64,000 bases of DNA from JALORV01 sp963724365. GTDB lineage: Bacteria; Pseudomonadota; Gammaproteobacteria; Burkholderiales; Burkholderiaceae_F. A model generated the notes under the pieces. It was given only the letters and a program-made list of their open reading frames with translations, had not been told where the DNA came from and did no database searches. Where the stretch lies: assembly GCA_963724365.1 (NCBI GenBank), contig CAVRUR010000006.1:23727-87726 (forward strand), read 5' to 3'. Each line of letters starts with the position of its first letter. The first letter of the stretch is position 1. Below are positions 19,656 through 27,749 of the stretch, piece by piece. A program made the translations under genes and the position numbers.

Positions 19656-20669
19656 ATGTTTCGTCGTGAGTTCATCGCTACTGCTGGCGCGCTTGCCGCT
19701 GTCGGCCTGCCCGGTTGGGCACAGGCGCAGGCAGCGCGCGCCATTTGCTACAACTGTCCGCCCGAGTGGGCCGACTGGGGCGGCATGCTGAAGCTTGTCA
19801 ATCAGAAGCTCAACATTGCCGTTCCGCCGGACAACAAGAACTCGGGTCAGACGCTGGCGGCGCTGATCGCCGAGAAGGCCAACCCAGTCGCCGACATTGC
19901 CTACTTCGGCGGCCAGTTCGGTCCGCAGGCACGCGCGGCCGACGTGCTGGCGCCATACAAGCCAACGCGCTTTGGTGACATTCCGGCCGGCATGAAGGAC
20001 CCGGATGGCTACTGGTTCACGATTCACTCTGGCACGCTGGGACTGTTCGTCAATACCGCCGCGCTGCGCGGCAAGCCGGTTCCGCAGTCGTGGCGCGATC
20101 TACTGAAGCCCGAATACAAAGGGATGATCGGGTATCTGAATCCGGCCAGCGCCGCGGTCGGGCAGGTGGGAGTGATCGCAGTGAATCTCGCGCTGGGTGG
20201 CACCTACGAGAACCTCGATCCCGGCATCGCCTTCTTCAAGCAGTTGCAGGCAAACCAGCCGATCGTGCCTACCCAGACCTCGTACGCGCGCGTGCTGTCG
20301 GGCGAGATTCCGATCCTGTTCGACTACGACTTCAACGCCTATCGCGCCAAGTACAAGGACAACGCTCCGGTGGCGTTCACGATCCCGACCGAAGGCACGC
20401 AGCAACTGCCCTACATCATGGGCCTGGTAGCCAAGGGGCCCAACCCCGAGCAGGGCAAGAAGCTTCTCGACTTCCTGCTGTCCGACGACGGTCAACGCCA
20501 CTGGGCCAGCGCCTTCCTGCGCCCGGTGTTCGCCTCTGTGTTGACGCCGGAGATGAAGAGCCGCTTCCTGTCGGACGCCGACTACGCGCGGGCCAAGCCG
20601 CTTGACGTTTTCAAGCTGTCCGCGGCGAGCAAGATGATCGGCGAGCGATACCAGAAGGAAGTCGGCTGA
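19656..20669 (+). CDS. ABC transporter periplasmic substrate-binding protein
   Basis: A 337-residue extracellular binding protein of the type II fold, related to the iron(III)/2-aminoethylphosphonate/polyamine SBP group. It has a Tat-like or Sec signal (MFRREFIATAGALAAVGLPGWAQAQ) and the hinge regions ADIAYFGGQFGPQARA and PVPQSWRDLLKPEYKGMIGY. GYLNPASAAVGQ near residue 155 and EIPILFDYDFNAYRAKY near 220 line the expected cleft. It is the first gene of an operon with two permeases, an ATPase and a GpdQ-like phosphodiesterase. The last gene suggests the ligand is a phosphodiester such as a glycerophosphodiester (inference). Confidence 0.86.
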   Translation: MFRREFIATAGALAAVGLPGWAQAQAARAICYNCPPEWADWGGMLKLVNQKLNIAVPPDNKNSGQTLAALIAEKANPVADIAYFGGQFGPQARAADVLAPYKPTRFGDIPAGMKDPDGYWFTIHSGTLGLFVNTAALRGKPVPQSWRDLLKPEYKGMIGYLNPASAAVGQVGVIAVNLALGGTYENLDPGIAFFKQLQANQPIVPTQTSYARVLSGEIPILFDYDFNAYRAKYKDNAPVAFTIPTEGTQQLPYIMGLVAKGPNPEQGKKLLDFLLSDDGQRHWASAFLRPVFASVLTPEMKSRFLSDADYARAKPLDVFKLSAASKMIGERYQKEVG

Positions 20670-20687
20670 GCTGACCCGGTCATCCGG

Positions 20688-21515
20688 TTGAGCGGGGTGC
20701 GCGACGATCGCCTCTGGCTGGTAGCGCTGCTGGCGCCGGCGGCGATCGTCTTCATTGCCTTCTTCCTGCTGCCGCTGGCCCGCCTGTTCCTGATCGGCGG
20801 CAGCGGTCCCATGGGCTGGAGCGCCTACGCAGCGGCATTCACCGAGGCGCGCTACCTGAAGAGTCTGGTATCCACCGTGCTGCTGTCGGCCGGCGTGACT
20901 GCGGTCACGCTCGCCGTCAGCGGACTGGCCGGCGTGTTCCTGCAGCGCAATCGCTTCAGCGGTCGTGCACTCGTGACCGCGTTGCTGACGCTTCCGCTCG
21001 CCTTTCCCGGTGTCGTCATCGGCTTCATGGTCATCATGCTGGCGGGTCGACAGGGACTGATTCCGGATATCACCGATGCACTGGTCGGAGAGCGACTGGT
21101 GTTCGCCTATTCGATGGCGGGCCTCTTCATGGGCTACGTGTACTTCTCGATCCCGCGCACGATCCTCACCGTAATGGCCGCCGCCGAGAAGCTCGACCCG
21201 CGCATCGAAGAGGCCGCCCGCTCGCTCGGCGCCGGTCGGTGGCGCGTCGTGCGCGACGTGATCGTGCCGGCGCTCAAACCGGCTTTCCTGTCGGCCGGCG
21301 CCATCTGCTTCGCCACCGCGATGGGCGCCTTCGGCACGGCTTTCACGCTCGCCACGCGCATCAACGTGCTGCCGATGGTGATCTACACGGAGTTCACGCT
21401 GCAGGCCAATCTTGCGATGGCAGCGGCCTTGTCATTCGTCCTGGGCGCGATCACCTGGGCCGCGCTGGCGCTGGCGCGCACAGCGGCTGGAAGCACCGTG
21501 GCGGCAGCGGGCTGA
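20688..21515 (+). CDS. ABC transporter inner-membrane permease 1
   Basis: A 275-residue binding-protein-dependent permease. About six hydrophobic helices are visible, starting with LVALLAPAAIVFIAFFLLPL. The EAA loop that contacts the ATPase is EEAARSLGAGRWRVVRDVIVPALKPAF. The reading uses TTG at 20688; GTG at 20697 is an alternative that shortens it by three residues. It lies 18 bases after the binding-protein gene and pairs with permease 2. Sequence features place it with the ThiP/PotB/FbpB-like permease family. Confidence 0.86.
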   Translation: MSGVRDDRLWLVALLAPAAIVFIAFFLLPLARLFLIGGSGPMGWSAYAAAFTEARYLKSLVSTVLLSAGVTAVTLAVSGLAGVFLQRNRFSGRALVTALLTLPLAFPGVVIGFMVIMLAGRQGLIPDITDALVGERLVFAYSMAGLFMGYVYFSIPRTILTVMAAAEKLDPRIEEAARSLGAGRWRVVRDVIVPALKPAFLSAGAICFATAMGAFGTAFTLATRINVLPMVIYTEFTLQANLAMAAALSFVLGAITWAALALARTAAGSTVAAAG

Positions 21516-21523
21516 GGGCAGCA

Positions 21524-22345
21524 ATGAGTGCGGCGATCTACCGTCGAAGTACTGCATTCTGGCTGCAACTCGCTTTCACCTTGCTCGTGTGCGCGTTCCT
21601 GATCGTGCCAGTGGGCCTGTCGATCATGGCCGGTGTGACCAAGGACATGTTCATCGGAATCGCCAGCGGCGTGACGCTGCAATGGCTGGTCAAGGTCTGG
21701 ACCGACTATCGGCAAACTGTTTTCCTGTCGATCCAGATCGCACTGGCGTGCCTGGCATGCACTCTGGTCCTGGGCGTACCCGCGGCCTACGTGCTGGCGC
21801 GGCGACAGAACGCGTTTACGCGTGCCGTGGAGGAACTGCTGGTGATGCCGGTGGCCGTGCCCGGCCTGGCCACGGCACTGGCACTGATCGTCACCTACGG
21901 CGGCTGGGGTGATTTCCGGCGCAGCTGGGTTTTCATCCTGGTCGGCCATGTGCTGTTCACGCTGCCTTTCATGGTGCGCAGCGTGCTGGCGGTGCTGAGC
22001 TCGATCGACCTCAGGACACTGGAGGAGGGCGCGCGCAGCCTCGGAGCGAGCTTCGTGCAGCGCTTCTTCGGCATCGTTCTGCCCAACTGTCGCGGCGGCA
22101 TCCTCGCCGGATCGCTGATGGTGGTCACGCTCTCGCTGGGCGAGTTCAACATGACTCTGCTGCTTCACACCCCGCTCACGCAGACGCTGCCCGTCGGACT
22201 GGCCGACACCTACGCGTCGCTGCGGCTGGAGGTCGGCAGCGCCTACACGCTGATCTTCTTCATCATCATCATTCCCCTGCTGATCGCCATGCAATGGGCC
22301 GCCGCGCCACCGGTGCGGCGCCGGCCCGTTGAGGATAGGCAATGA
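21524..22345 (+). CDS. ABC transporter inner-membrane permease 2
   Basis: A 273-residue permease with six predicted helices. It starts at ATG 21524 (MSAAIYRRS), 8 bases after permease 1. The EAA loop is EEGARSLGASFVQRFFGIVLPNCRGG, and a later helix carries SLGEFNMTLLLHTPLTQTLPVGL, typical of the PotC/PhnV-like group. The longer in-frame reading from 21239 overlaps permease 1 and is not used. The stop overlaps the ATPase start (ATGA), so translation of the two is coupled. Confidence 0.87.
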   Translation: MSAAIYRRSTAFWLQLAFTLLVCAFLIVPVGLSIMAGVTKDMFIGIASGVTLQWLVKVWTDYRQTVFLSIQIALACLACTLVLGVPAAYVLARRQNAFTRAVEELLVMPVAVPGLATALALIVTYGGWGDFRRSWVFILVGHVLFTLPFMVRSVLAVLSSIDLRTLEEGARSLGASFVQRFFGIVLPNCRGGILAGSLMVVTLSLGEFNMTLLLHTPLTQTLPVGLADTYASLRLEVGSAYTLIFFIIIIPLLIAMQWAAAPPVRRRPVEDRQ

Positions 22346-23379
22346 GCGGCACCGCGATACGACTCGAACGCTGCGGCAAGACCTTCGCCGACGGCACGCG
22401 CGCCCTCGATCCGGTGGACCTGGAGTTCACCGCAGGGGAAACCGTCGTGCTGCTAGGCCCCAGCGGCTGCGGCAAGACCACCACGCTGCGCATCGTGGCG
22501 GGGCTGGAGTTGCCGGATGCCGGAGGCCGAGTCCTGTTCGACGGCGCCGACGTTACCGCAGTACCGATCGAGCGACGCAATGTCGGCATGGTGTTCCAGA
22601 GCTATGCCTTGTTCCCCAACATGTCGGTCGAGGAGAACGTCGCCTACGGCCTCAAGGTGCGCGGCATGCCGGCGGTCGAACGCGACCAGCGTGCACGCGA
22701 GATGCTGGCGATGATGCAGATCGCGCCTCTGGCGGCCCGCAGCATCGATCAGCTGTCCGGTGGCCAGCGTCAGCGGGTGGCCCTGGCGCGTGCGCTTGCA
22801 CCACGCCCGCGTGCGCTGCTACTCGACGAGCCCCTGACTGCGCTGGACGCCCGCCTGCGCGACACGCTGCGCGTGGAAATCAACCGGCTGCTGCGCGGGC
22901 TGGGAATCACGACCGTGTATGTGACGCACGACCAGGCCGAAGCGATGGCGCTGGGCGATCGCATCGTGGTAATGGATCACGGGCTCATTGCGCAGATCGG
23001 CACGCCCCGCCAGATCTACGAAGCACCGAGTACGCGTTACGTGGCCGAGTTCATCGGCACGATGAATATCGTGCATGGCGACATTCGCGGCGGCGCGCTG
23101 CATTTCGCAGGCGGGGTCCTGCCTCTGCGGGAGGGTGCCAGCTCAGGCAGCGGTGAAGCGATGTTCCGTCCGGAGGACTTGCTGCTCGCCACGGCAGATG
23201 GCCCGACGCAGTTCGACGGCCAGGTGCTGGCGAGCCTCTTCCAGGGCGACCACACGCGGCTGGAAGTCGACATCGGAACGGGCAAGCCGATCGTGGCGCG
23301 CATCGCCCAGCGGCGCGACTTCGTGATTGGCGAGCGCCTGTCATTTACGCTGTCGACGCCTGCCATCCGGATGCCGTAA
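22342..23379 (+). CDS. ABC transporter ATP-binding protein with C-terminal TOBE domain
   Basis: A 345-residue importer ATPase of the PotA/FbpC/PhnT type. Walker A is GPSGCGKTT (about residues 39-47), then VFQSYALFPNMSVEENVAYGL, signature LSGGQRQRVALARAL, Walker B LLLDEPLTALDARLR and the H-loop TVYVTHDQAEAMAL. From about residue 240 a TOBE regulatory/binding domain follows (FRPEDLLLA, LFQGDHTRLEVDIGTGKPIVAR). It is translationally coupled to permease 2. Together these genes form a complete importer. Confidence 0.9.
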   Translation: MSGTAIRLERCGKTFADGTRALDPVDLEFTAGETVVLLGPSGCGKTTTLRIVAGLELPDAGGRVLFDGADVTAVPIERRNVGMVFQSYALFPNMSVEENVAYGLKVRGMPAVERDQRAREMLAMMQIAPLAARSIDQLSGGQRQRVALARALAPRPRALLLDEPLTALDARLRDTLRVEINRLLRGLGITTVYVTHDQAEAMALGDRIVVMDHGLIAQIGTPRQIYEAPSTRYVAEFIGTMNIVHGDIRGGALHFAGGVLPLREGASSGSGEAMFRPEDLLLATADGPTQFDGQVLASLFQGDHTRLEVDIGTGKPIVARIAQRRDFVIGERLSFTLSTPAIRMP

Positions 23380-23396
23380 GCCCGAGACCGTCCACC

Positions 23397-24212
23397 ATGC
23401 TGCTCGCCCAGATTTCCGACATGCACATCAAGCCGCAGCGGCGGCTTGCCTACGGCGTGGTCGATACCGCCGCGATGCTGGAGCAATGCGTCGCGGCGAT
23501 CCTGAAGCTCAAGCAGCGTCCGGATGCCGTCATCGCCACCGGGGATCTGGTGGATCTTGGACGGCCGGAGGAATACGGACTGCTGCGGGAGATCCTCGCT
23601 CCGCTGTCATCGATGCCGTTGTACCTGTTGCCCGGCAACCATGATGAGCGCGGTGCGCTGCGCGCGTCCTTTCCGGATCACGACTACCTGCGCCAATGGG
23701 AGCCCTTCGTGCAGTACGCGATCGAGGATTACGCGTTGCGCATCGTCGGCCTGGATACGGTGATACCGGGCCAGGGCGGTGGTGAGCTCTGCCCGGCGCG
23801 ACTCGCCTGGCTCGACCGCACACTAGCGCAGAGCGATCGTCCAACGGTGGTCGCGCTGCATCACCCGCCGTTCATGACCGGGATCGGCCACATGGATCGC
23901 GTGTGCCTCACCAACACCGATGCACTGGCCCAGGTGTTGTCGCGCCATCCCCAGGTGGCGCGCGTCATCGCGGGCCACCTGCACCGGCCCATCCTCTGTC
24001 AGTTCGGCGGAACCGTGGCAAGCGTTTGCCCTAGCACCGCGCACCTGGTGGCGCTAGACCTGTCGACCGAGGCACCGGACAACTTCGTGATGGAGCCGCC
24101 CGGCTTTCAATTGCACGTGCAGACCGACAGCGGCCTGGTGACCCATACGGCGTACATCGGCGACTTTGCAGGCCCGTATCCGTTCCGCGAGGGTGGGCGA
24201 CTGATCGACTAG
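23397..24212 (+). CDS. GpdQ-like class III cyclic nucleotide / glycerophosphodiester phosphodiesterase
   Basis: A 271-residue calcineurin-like binuclear metallophosphoesterase. All metal motifs are present: AQISDMHI (D-x-H), VIATGDLVDLG (GD), LLPGNHDERGAL (GNHD/E), VVALHHPPF (H) and VIAGHLHRPI (GHxH). The order MLLAQISDMHI, PDAVIATGD, GRPEEYGLL, LYLLPGNHD closely follows glycerophosphodiesterase GpdQ, which hydrolyses diverse phosphodi- and monoesters. No signal peptide is visible, so it acts in the cytoplasm on imported substrate. Its position 17 bases after the ATPase gene strongly ties it to the importer. A cAMP phosphodiesterase (CpdA) role is the main alternative, made less likely by the operon. 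Confidence 0.87.
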   Translation: MLLAQISDMHIKPQRRLAYGVVDTAAMLEQCVAAILKLKQRPDAVIATGDLVDLGRPEEYGLLREILAPLSSMPLYLLPGNHDERGALRASFPDHDYLRQWEPFVQYAIEDYALRIVGLDTVIPGQGGGELCPARLAWLDRTLAQSDRPTVVALHHPPFMTGIGHMDRVCLTNTDALAQVLSRHPQVARVIAGHLHRPILCQFGGTVASVCPSTAHLVALDLSTEAPDNFVMEPPGFQLHVQTDSGLVTHTAYIGDFAGPYPFREGGRLID

Positions 24213-24226
24213 TACTCGACTTGACT

Positions 24227-24245
24227 ATATGCATTGGATATGCAT
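24227..24245 (+). promoter_or_regulatory. Tandem ATATGCAT repeat at the brnTA start, candidate BrnA operator
   Basis: Two identical copies of the octamer ATATGCAT, whose ATGCAT core is palindromic, occupy 24227-24234 and 24238-24245, exactly 11 bases apart, about one helical turn. They overlap the brnT start codon. A TATATG at 24226 could serve as a -10 with the transcript starting at or near the ATG. BrnA-type antitoxins autoregulate their operon, so this is a reasonable operator. The assignment is inferred. Confidence 0.5.
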
Positions 24246-24521
24246 AATAGCCGTGTAGACGTCGAATTTGATCCGGGAAAGGCGCGGTCCAACCTACGCA
24301 AGCACCGCGTCAGTTTTGCGGACGCAGAGCAGGCACTGCGAGATCCGCTTGCCGTAACCATCGACGATCCCGAATCGGAAGGCGAGCAGCGCTTCGTCAC
24401 CTTGGGAATGGACACATTGGGGCGTGTGTTGGTCGTTGTCCATACTCCCAGGGGTGATCGAGTGCGCCTCATTTCAGCAAGGAAAGCCAGCAAAGGCGAA
24501 GCGGAGCAATACCATGCGTAA
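24240..24521 (+). CDS. brnT: BrnT-family ribonuclease toxin
   Basis: A 93-residue BrnT protein of type II toxin-antitoxin systems, a RelE-fold ribonuclease that inhibits translation. Family features are FDPGKARSNLRKHRVSFADAEQAL, an acidic DDPESEGEQRF segment, a central strand LGMDTLGRVLVVVHTPRGD and the basic end VRLISARKASKGEAEQYH. I use ATG 24240; a TTG six bases earlier is possible, and no good ribosome-binding site is visible for either. The gene overlaps brnA by 8 bases, the usual toxin-first order of brnTA. Confidence 0.9.
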   Translation: MHNSRVDVEFDPGKARSNLRKHRVSFADAEQALRDPLAVTIDDPESEGEQRFVTLGMDTLGRVLVVVHTPRGDRVRLISARKASKGEAEQYHA

Positions 24522-24780
24522 GGAGTACGACTTCAGTAAGGGGCGGCGCGCAGCGGTCATTCCTTCGAAGGGTAAGACAAGAATCACGATCATGCTTGAC
24601 GACGACATCCTCGAGCACTTTCGTGCTCGTGCCGAGGCCGAAGGCAAGGGTTATCAGACAATGATCAACGCTGCGCTGCGTGAAGCAGCGTCTAGGGCGA
24701 AAACAAAGATGACAGACGACAAGCCGCTGACGGCGGCGGCTTTGCGCAAGATTCTTAGGGAAGAGCTGCATGCGGCCTGA
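24514..24780 (+). CDS. brnA: BrnA-family antitoxin
   Basis: An 88-residue antitoxin. The N-terminal part (MRKEYDFSKGRRAAV) precedes a ribbon-helix-helix DNA-binding domain, KTRITIMLDDDILEHFRARAEAEGKGYQTMINAALREA. The C-terminal tail KPLTAAALRKILREEL probably wraps the toxin. It overlaps the 3' end of brnT by 8 bases, so the two are cotranslated. It should neutralise BrnT and, as a dimer, repress the operon at the repeat around 24227-24245. Confidence 0.9.
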   Translation: MRKEYDFSKGRRAAVIPSKGKTRITIMLDDDILEHFRARAEAEGKGYQTMINAALREAASRAKTKMTDDKPLTAAALRKILREELHAA

Positions 24781-24877
24781 TTCTCAGTCTCAAGTCGGCC
24801 AAATGCCGACATCGCAAGGAACCCCACGATTCGCCCGTTAGCGGTCGTTCGGCTAGGCTGCCGTTCATCCTGCAGGC

Positions 24878-25939
24878 ATGTTGAAGGTTGCATTTGTGAT
24901 CCGCTTTCCGAAGCCGCTTCGTGCGGGTGATCGCGTCGCGATAACGGCACCATCGTCTGGGGTCTCTGGACCAGACCTAGCAAGGCTCGACCTTGTGCTC
25001 GGCCACATTCGCAGCCAGGGCTTCGACGTTGTCGAAGGCGACTGTCTGCGAGCGCAGTACAAAGACGCGAGCGCGCCACGTGAGCAGCGCGCCGCAGAAT
25101 TCAACCGCTTTCTGCTCGATCCCAAGATTTCAGCGATCTTTCCGCCGTGGGGTGGTGAGCTCGCCAGCGAATTGTTGGAGTCAATGGACTTTGAGGCACT
25201 GCGCTCAGTTGAACCGAAATGGTTGCTCGGATACTCGGATCTGACCACCTTGCAGTTTCCGTTGACGCTCATTTCCGGATGGGCGACCGCACATGGGTCG
25301 AACCTCATGGACCTGGCGCCGAGCCAAACCGACCCATTGACCAGTTCGGTTCTCACGGTACTCGCGGCCGACCTTGCAAAGTCCGTTGCGCAACAGTCAT
25401 CGACGATGTTTCAGCGGACGTGGATCGACTACGCGAAGTCTGTAGCGGCGCCACTTAACCTCACGGAACGAGTCGAATGGAAGCGGCTGGACGAGTCGCG
25501 GGAGTCGCTCTCAGTTGAAGGCCGGATCATCGGCGGTTGTCTCGACACGATCGGGTGGCTGGCCGGATCCAAGTACGGCGACATTCCGAAATTCATTCGG
25601 GAGTCGGGCGCCGTGGGAACGATCCTCTACTTCGAGAACGCTGAAATGGGCCCTCCGGCCCTGGTCCGAGCGTTGCTCTCCCTTCGACGTCACCACTGGT
25701 TCGACGGGCTCGCTGGTCTGCTGATTGGAAGAAGCGCCGGCCCAGCGCCGGATTCAGAGGACTCGCTTTCCTACGCCGACGCTCTCCGCGCCGTCCTCGG
25801 AGTTTTGCCGCTTCCGGTGATCTACGACGCGGATATCGGTCATCAACCGCCCCAGTTCACGATCATCAACGGCGCGGTCGCCACAGTTGAGTTTGAGAAC
25901 GGCCGAGGCTCACTTGTGCAGAGCAAAGCTCGGCACTGA
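24878..25939 (+). CDS. S66 family serine peptidase (LD-carboxypeptidase / MccF-like)
   Basis: A 353-residue Ser-Glu-His peptidase of family S66. The start LRAGDRVAITAPSSGV is typical. Candidate catalytic residues are Ser120 in LLGYSDLT, Glu253 in LYFENAEMGP and His322 in DADIGHQPPQF, spaced as in MccF and LdcA. FPPWGGELASELLESMD precedes the nucleophile elbow as in MccF. The length and the segment TWIDY near 180 fit the MccF subgroup, which cleaves processed microcin C and related aminoacyl-nucleotide conjugates, better than the shorter cytosolic LdcA. This subgroup call is inferred. It stands alone with intergenic motif copies on both sides. Confidence 0.85.
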   Translation: MLKVAFVIRFPKPLRAGDRVAITAPSSGVSGPDLARLDLVLGHIRSQGFDVVEGDCLRAQYKDASAPREQRAAEFNRFLLDPKISAIFPPWGGELASELLESMDFEALRSVEPKWLLGYSDLTTLQFPLTLISGWATAHGSNLMDLAPSQTDPLTSSVLTVLAADLAKSVAQQSSTMFQRTWIDYAKSVAAPLNLTERVEWKRLDESRESLSVEGRIIGGCLDTIGWLAGSKYGDIPKFIRESGAVGTILYFENAEMGPPALVRALLSLRRHHWFDGLAGLLIGRSAGPAPDSEDSLSYADALRAVLGVLPLPVIYDADIGHQPPQFTIINGAVATVEFENGRGSLVQSKARH

Positions 25940-26134
25940 ACGTCGCGACGAAGGAGGCGAATTGCGGCCAGAAGCGGACCGGTCAGACGGCGGGCTGTTT
26001 GACTTCGAAGTGGACGCGTTCTTCAATTGCGCGCCGGGCCAGGTAGCTGCCCCGCGGATGCGCTCATCGCCATGAAGACCGAACCGTTCCGCGAGAAAGA
26101 GCAAGTTGAAAACGGATTAGTTGCCTAAGAACTT

Positions 26135-26605
26135 ATGCCGAAATCTCTTCCTCCCAAGGTGGCAGTTCGCCGGGCCGCACGGCGCGACGAGAAGCGCTGG
26201 CGCGAGTTGTTCGACGGCTACTGCCTGTTCTACAAGCGCCCCCTCTCGGAGTCGCTCACCCGCCATACGTGGGCGCGCATCTTGGATGACGCGTCGCCCG
26301 TCTATGCGATCGTCGCCGAAAATCGAAAGGACGGCGTAATCGGCATCGCCAACTACGTCGTCCACGAACACACGCTGGGGCTCACCCCGGTCTGCTACCT
26401 GGGGGACTTGTTCGTCGATCCCGCGCGACGCGCGGCCGGGGTCGGCGAGCAGCTGATCGGCTGGCTGATGGCCGAAATGAAGCGTGAGGGCTGGTCCAGG
26501 CTCTATTGGCACACCAGACTGAACAACTACCGCGCCCGCGGCCTGTACGACAAGTTCACGCCGCATAGCGACTTCGTTCGCTACACCGTGTATCCGGAAG
26601 CCTGA
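26135..26605 (+). CDS. GNAT family N-acetyltransferase
   Basis: A 156-residue single-domain acetyltransferase. The acetyl-CoA binding core is CYLGDLFVDPARRAAGVGEQLIGWLMAEMKREG (motif A with the R/QxxGxG/A pattern as RRAAGVG), followed by motif B, WSRLYWHTRLNNYRARGLYDKF. ATG 26135 gives MPKSLPPKVAVRRAARRDE, a normal first strand. The substrate cannot be deduced. Neighbours are unrelated single genes. Confidence 0.88.
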   Translation: MPKSLPPKVAVRRAARRDEKRWRELFDGYCLFYKRPLSESLTRHTWARILDDASPVYAIVAENRKDGVIGIANYVVHEHTLGLTPVCYLGDLFVDPARRAAGVGEQLIGWLMAEMKREGWSRLYWHTRLNNYRARGLYDKFTPHSDFVRYTVYPEA

Positions 26606-26628
26606 GACTTCGGAGCGCCGATCATGCC

Positions 26629-26662
26629 GCCTAACCACCGGTTCTTGACCGACGCGTTAGGC
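26629..26662. repeat. Short GCCTAAC...GTTAGGC inverted repeat (attC-like ends, too short)
   Basis: GCCTAAC (26629-26635) and GTTAGGC (26656-26662) form perfect 7-base arms in the order expected for the ends of an integron attC site, with a small inner CGGT/ACCG pairing. The total of 34 bases is shorter than any attC I know of (about 57 and longer) and no integrase gene is in the window, so its nature stays open; a small transcription terminator is the alternative. Confidence 0.35.
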
Positions 26663-26893
26663 TTGCAGCTACGCCGCGCGCACCGCGCGGCAAAACCGGG
26701 ACGTTGATGTCATTCCGGACATCGTCAATGCGGCCGCTTTTCGTGTATCGAACCGTCCGCCTAGGGTCGCGCCGGGCCCGCGTCTCGATAGACTCGACGC
26801 GGCCAGTAGCCGAAGTCGCAGCCAGGCGGCGAGAATCGCCCTTGAGCAGACATTCCGGCCGTGGCCTCGCGCCACGAGCCCATTGGACGGCAG

Positions 26894-27613
26894 ATGGCGG
26901 GTCACATCGTGGCGCTGGGTGGTGGCGGCTTCTTGATGGAGCCCGACAACCCACTGCTGGACGACTTCATCCTTTCGCTGAGTCGGCGCAAGCCGGCGCG
27001 GGTGTGCTTCATTCCGACGGCGAGCGGCGATTCCCCGACCGCGATTACGAGGTTCTACCGCGCCTTCAGCGGGCGCTGCGTGCCGACGGACCTGACACTG
27101 TTCGACACCCAGGGCCTGCCGCGGCATCCCGCGCTGACGGGCGACCTTGCCCGCTTCGTGGCCGCACAGGACATCTTCTACGTCGGCGGCGGTAACACCG
27201 CGAACCTGCTCGCCGTGTGGCGGACACACGGGCTCGACCGGCTGCTGCGTCGCGCCTGGCTAAGCGGCGCGGTACTAGGTGGCATCAGCGCCGGGATGCT
27301 GTGCTGGTTCCAGGGTGGAATCACCGATTCGTTCGGCGGCTTTCGTGCTCTGCAGGACGGTCTCGGCCTGCTGCGCGGAACAGCCTGCCCGCACTACGAC
27401 GGCGAGCCGCAGCGACAAGCGGCGTTCCGTCGACTGATTGCGCGCGGCGCCCCAGCAGGCTATGCCGCCGACGACGGCGTGGCTTTGCATTTCGAAGGAA
27501 GACGACTGAAGCAGGCAGTCAGTTCACGACAGAAGGCTCTCGCGTACCGAGTTCATCTCAGGAGGGGCGAAGTGGAACAAGTGCCGCTCAAGGTGCGCTA
27601 TCTGGGCGGGTGA
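26894..27613 (+). CDS. Peptidase E-like (family S51) protein
   Basis: About 239 residues from ATG 26894 (MAGHIVALGGGGF). The catalytic Ser lies in the elbow LGGISAGMLCWF (Ser132), with the conserved upstream FYVGGGNTANLLAVWR and the N-terminal IVALGGGGF strand typical of dipeptidase E and related cyanophycinase-fold proteins. IPTASGDSPTAITRFYRAF is also family-like. Peptidase E cleaves Asp-X dipeptides in the cytoplasm. An in-frame ATG at 26861 would add 11 residues without family support. The gene is freestanding in the accessory stretch. Confidence 0.86.
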   Translation: MAGHIVALGGGGFLMEPDNPLLDDFILSLSRRKPARVCFIPTASGDSPTAITRFYRAFSGRCVPTDLTLFDTQGLPRHPALTGDLARFVAAQDIFYVGGGNTANLLAVWRTHGLDRLLRRAWLSGAVLGGISAGMLCWFQGGITDSFGGFRALQDGLGLLRGTACPHYDGEPQRQAAFRRLIARGAPAGYAADDGVALHFEGRRLKQAVSSRQKALAYRVHLRRGEVEQVPLKVRYLGG

Positions 27614-27749
27614 CCAGGTGAGCGCACAAGAACCGGCGCATTCGGCCACTTTCCGACATCCTGAGTAAGGGCGTAGCTCGCCCAAAAGCGGACAGCCCCC
27701 CGCTCTCCGACTAGAGTGGGCCACGCAGGCATCCATCAAAGGCAGTGTC

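Noticed and set aside
26629..26662. attC recombination site of an integron
   Set aside because: The arms match attC ends, but the total is only 34 bases, the internal L-boxes are missing and no integrase gene is seen; kept only as a short repeat.
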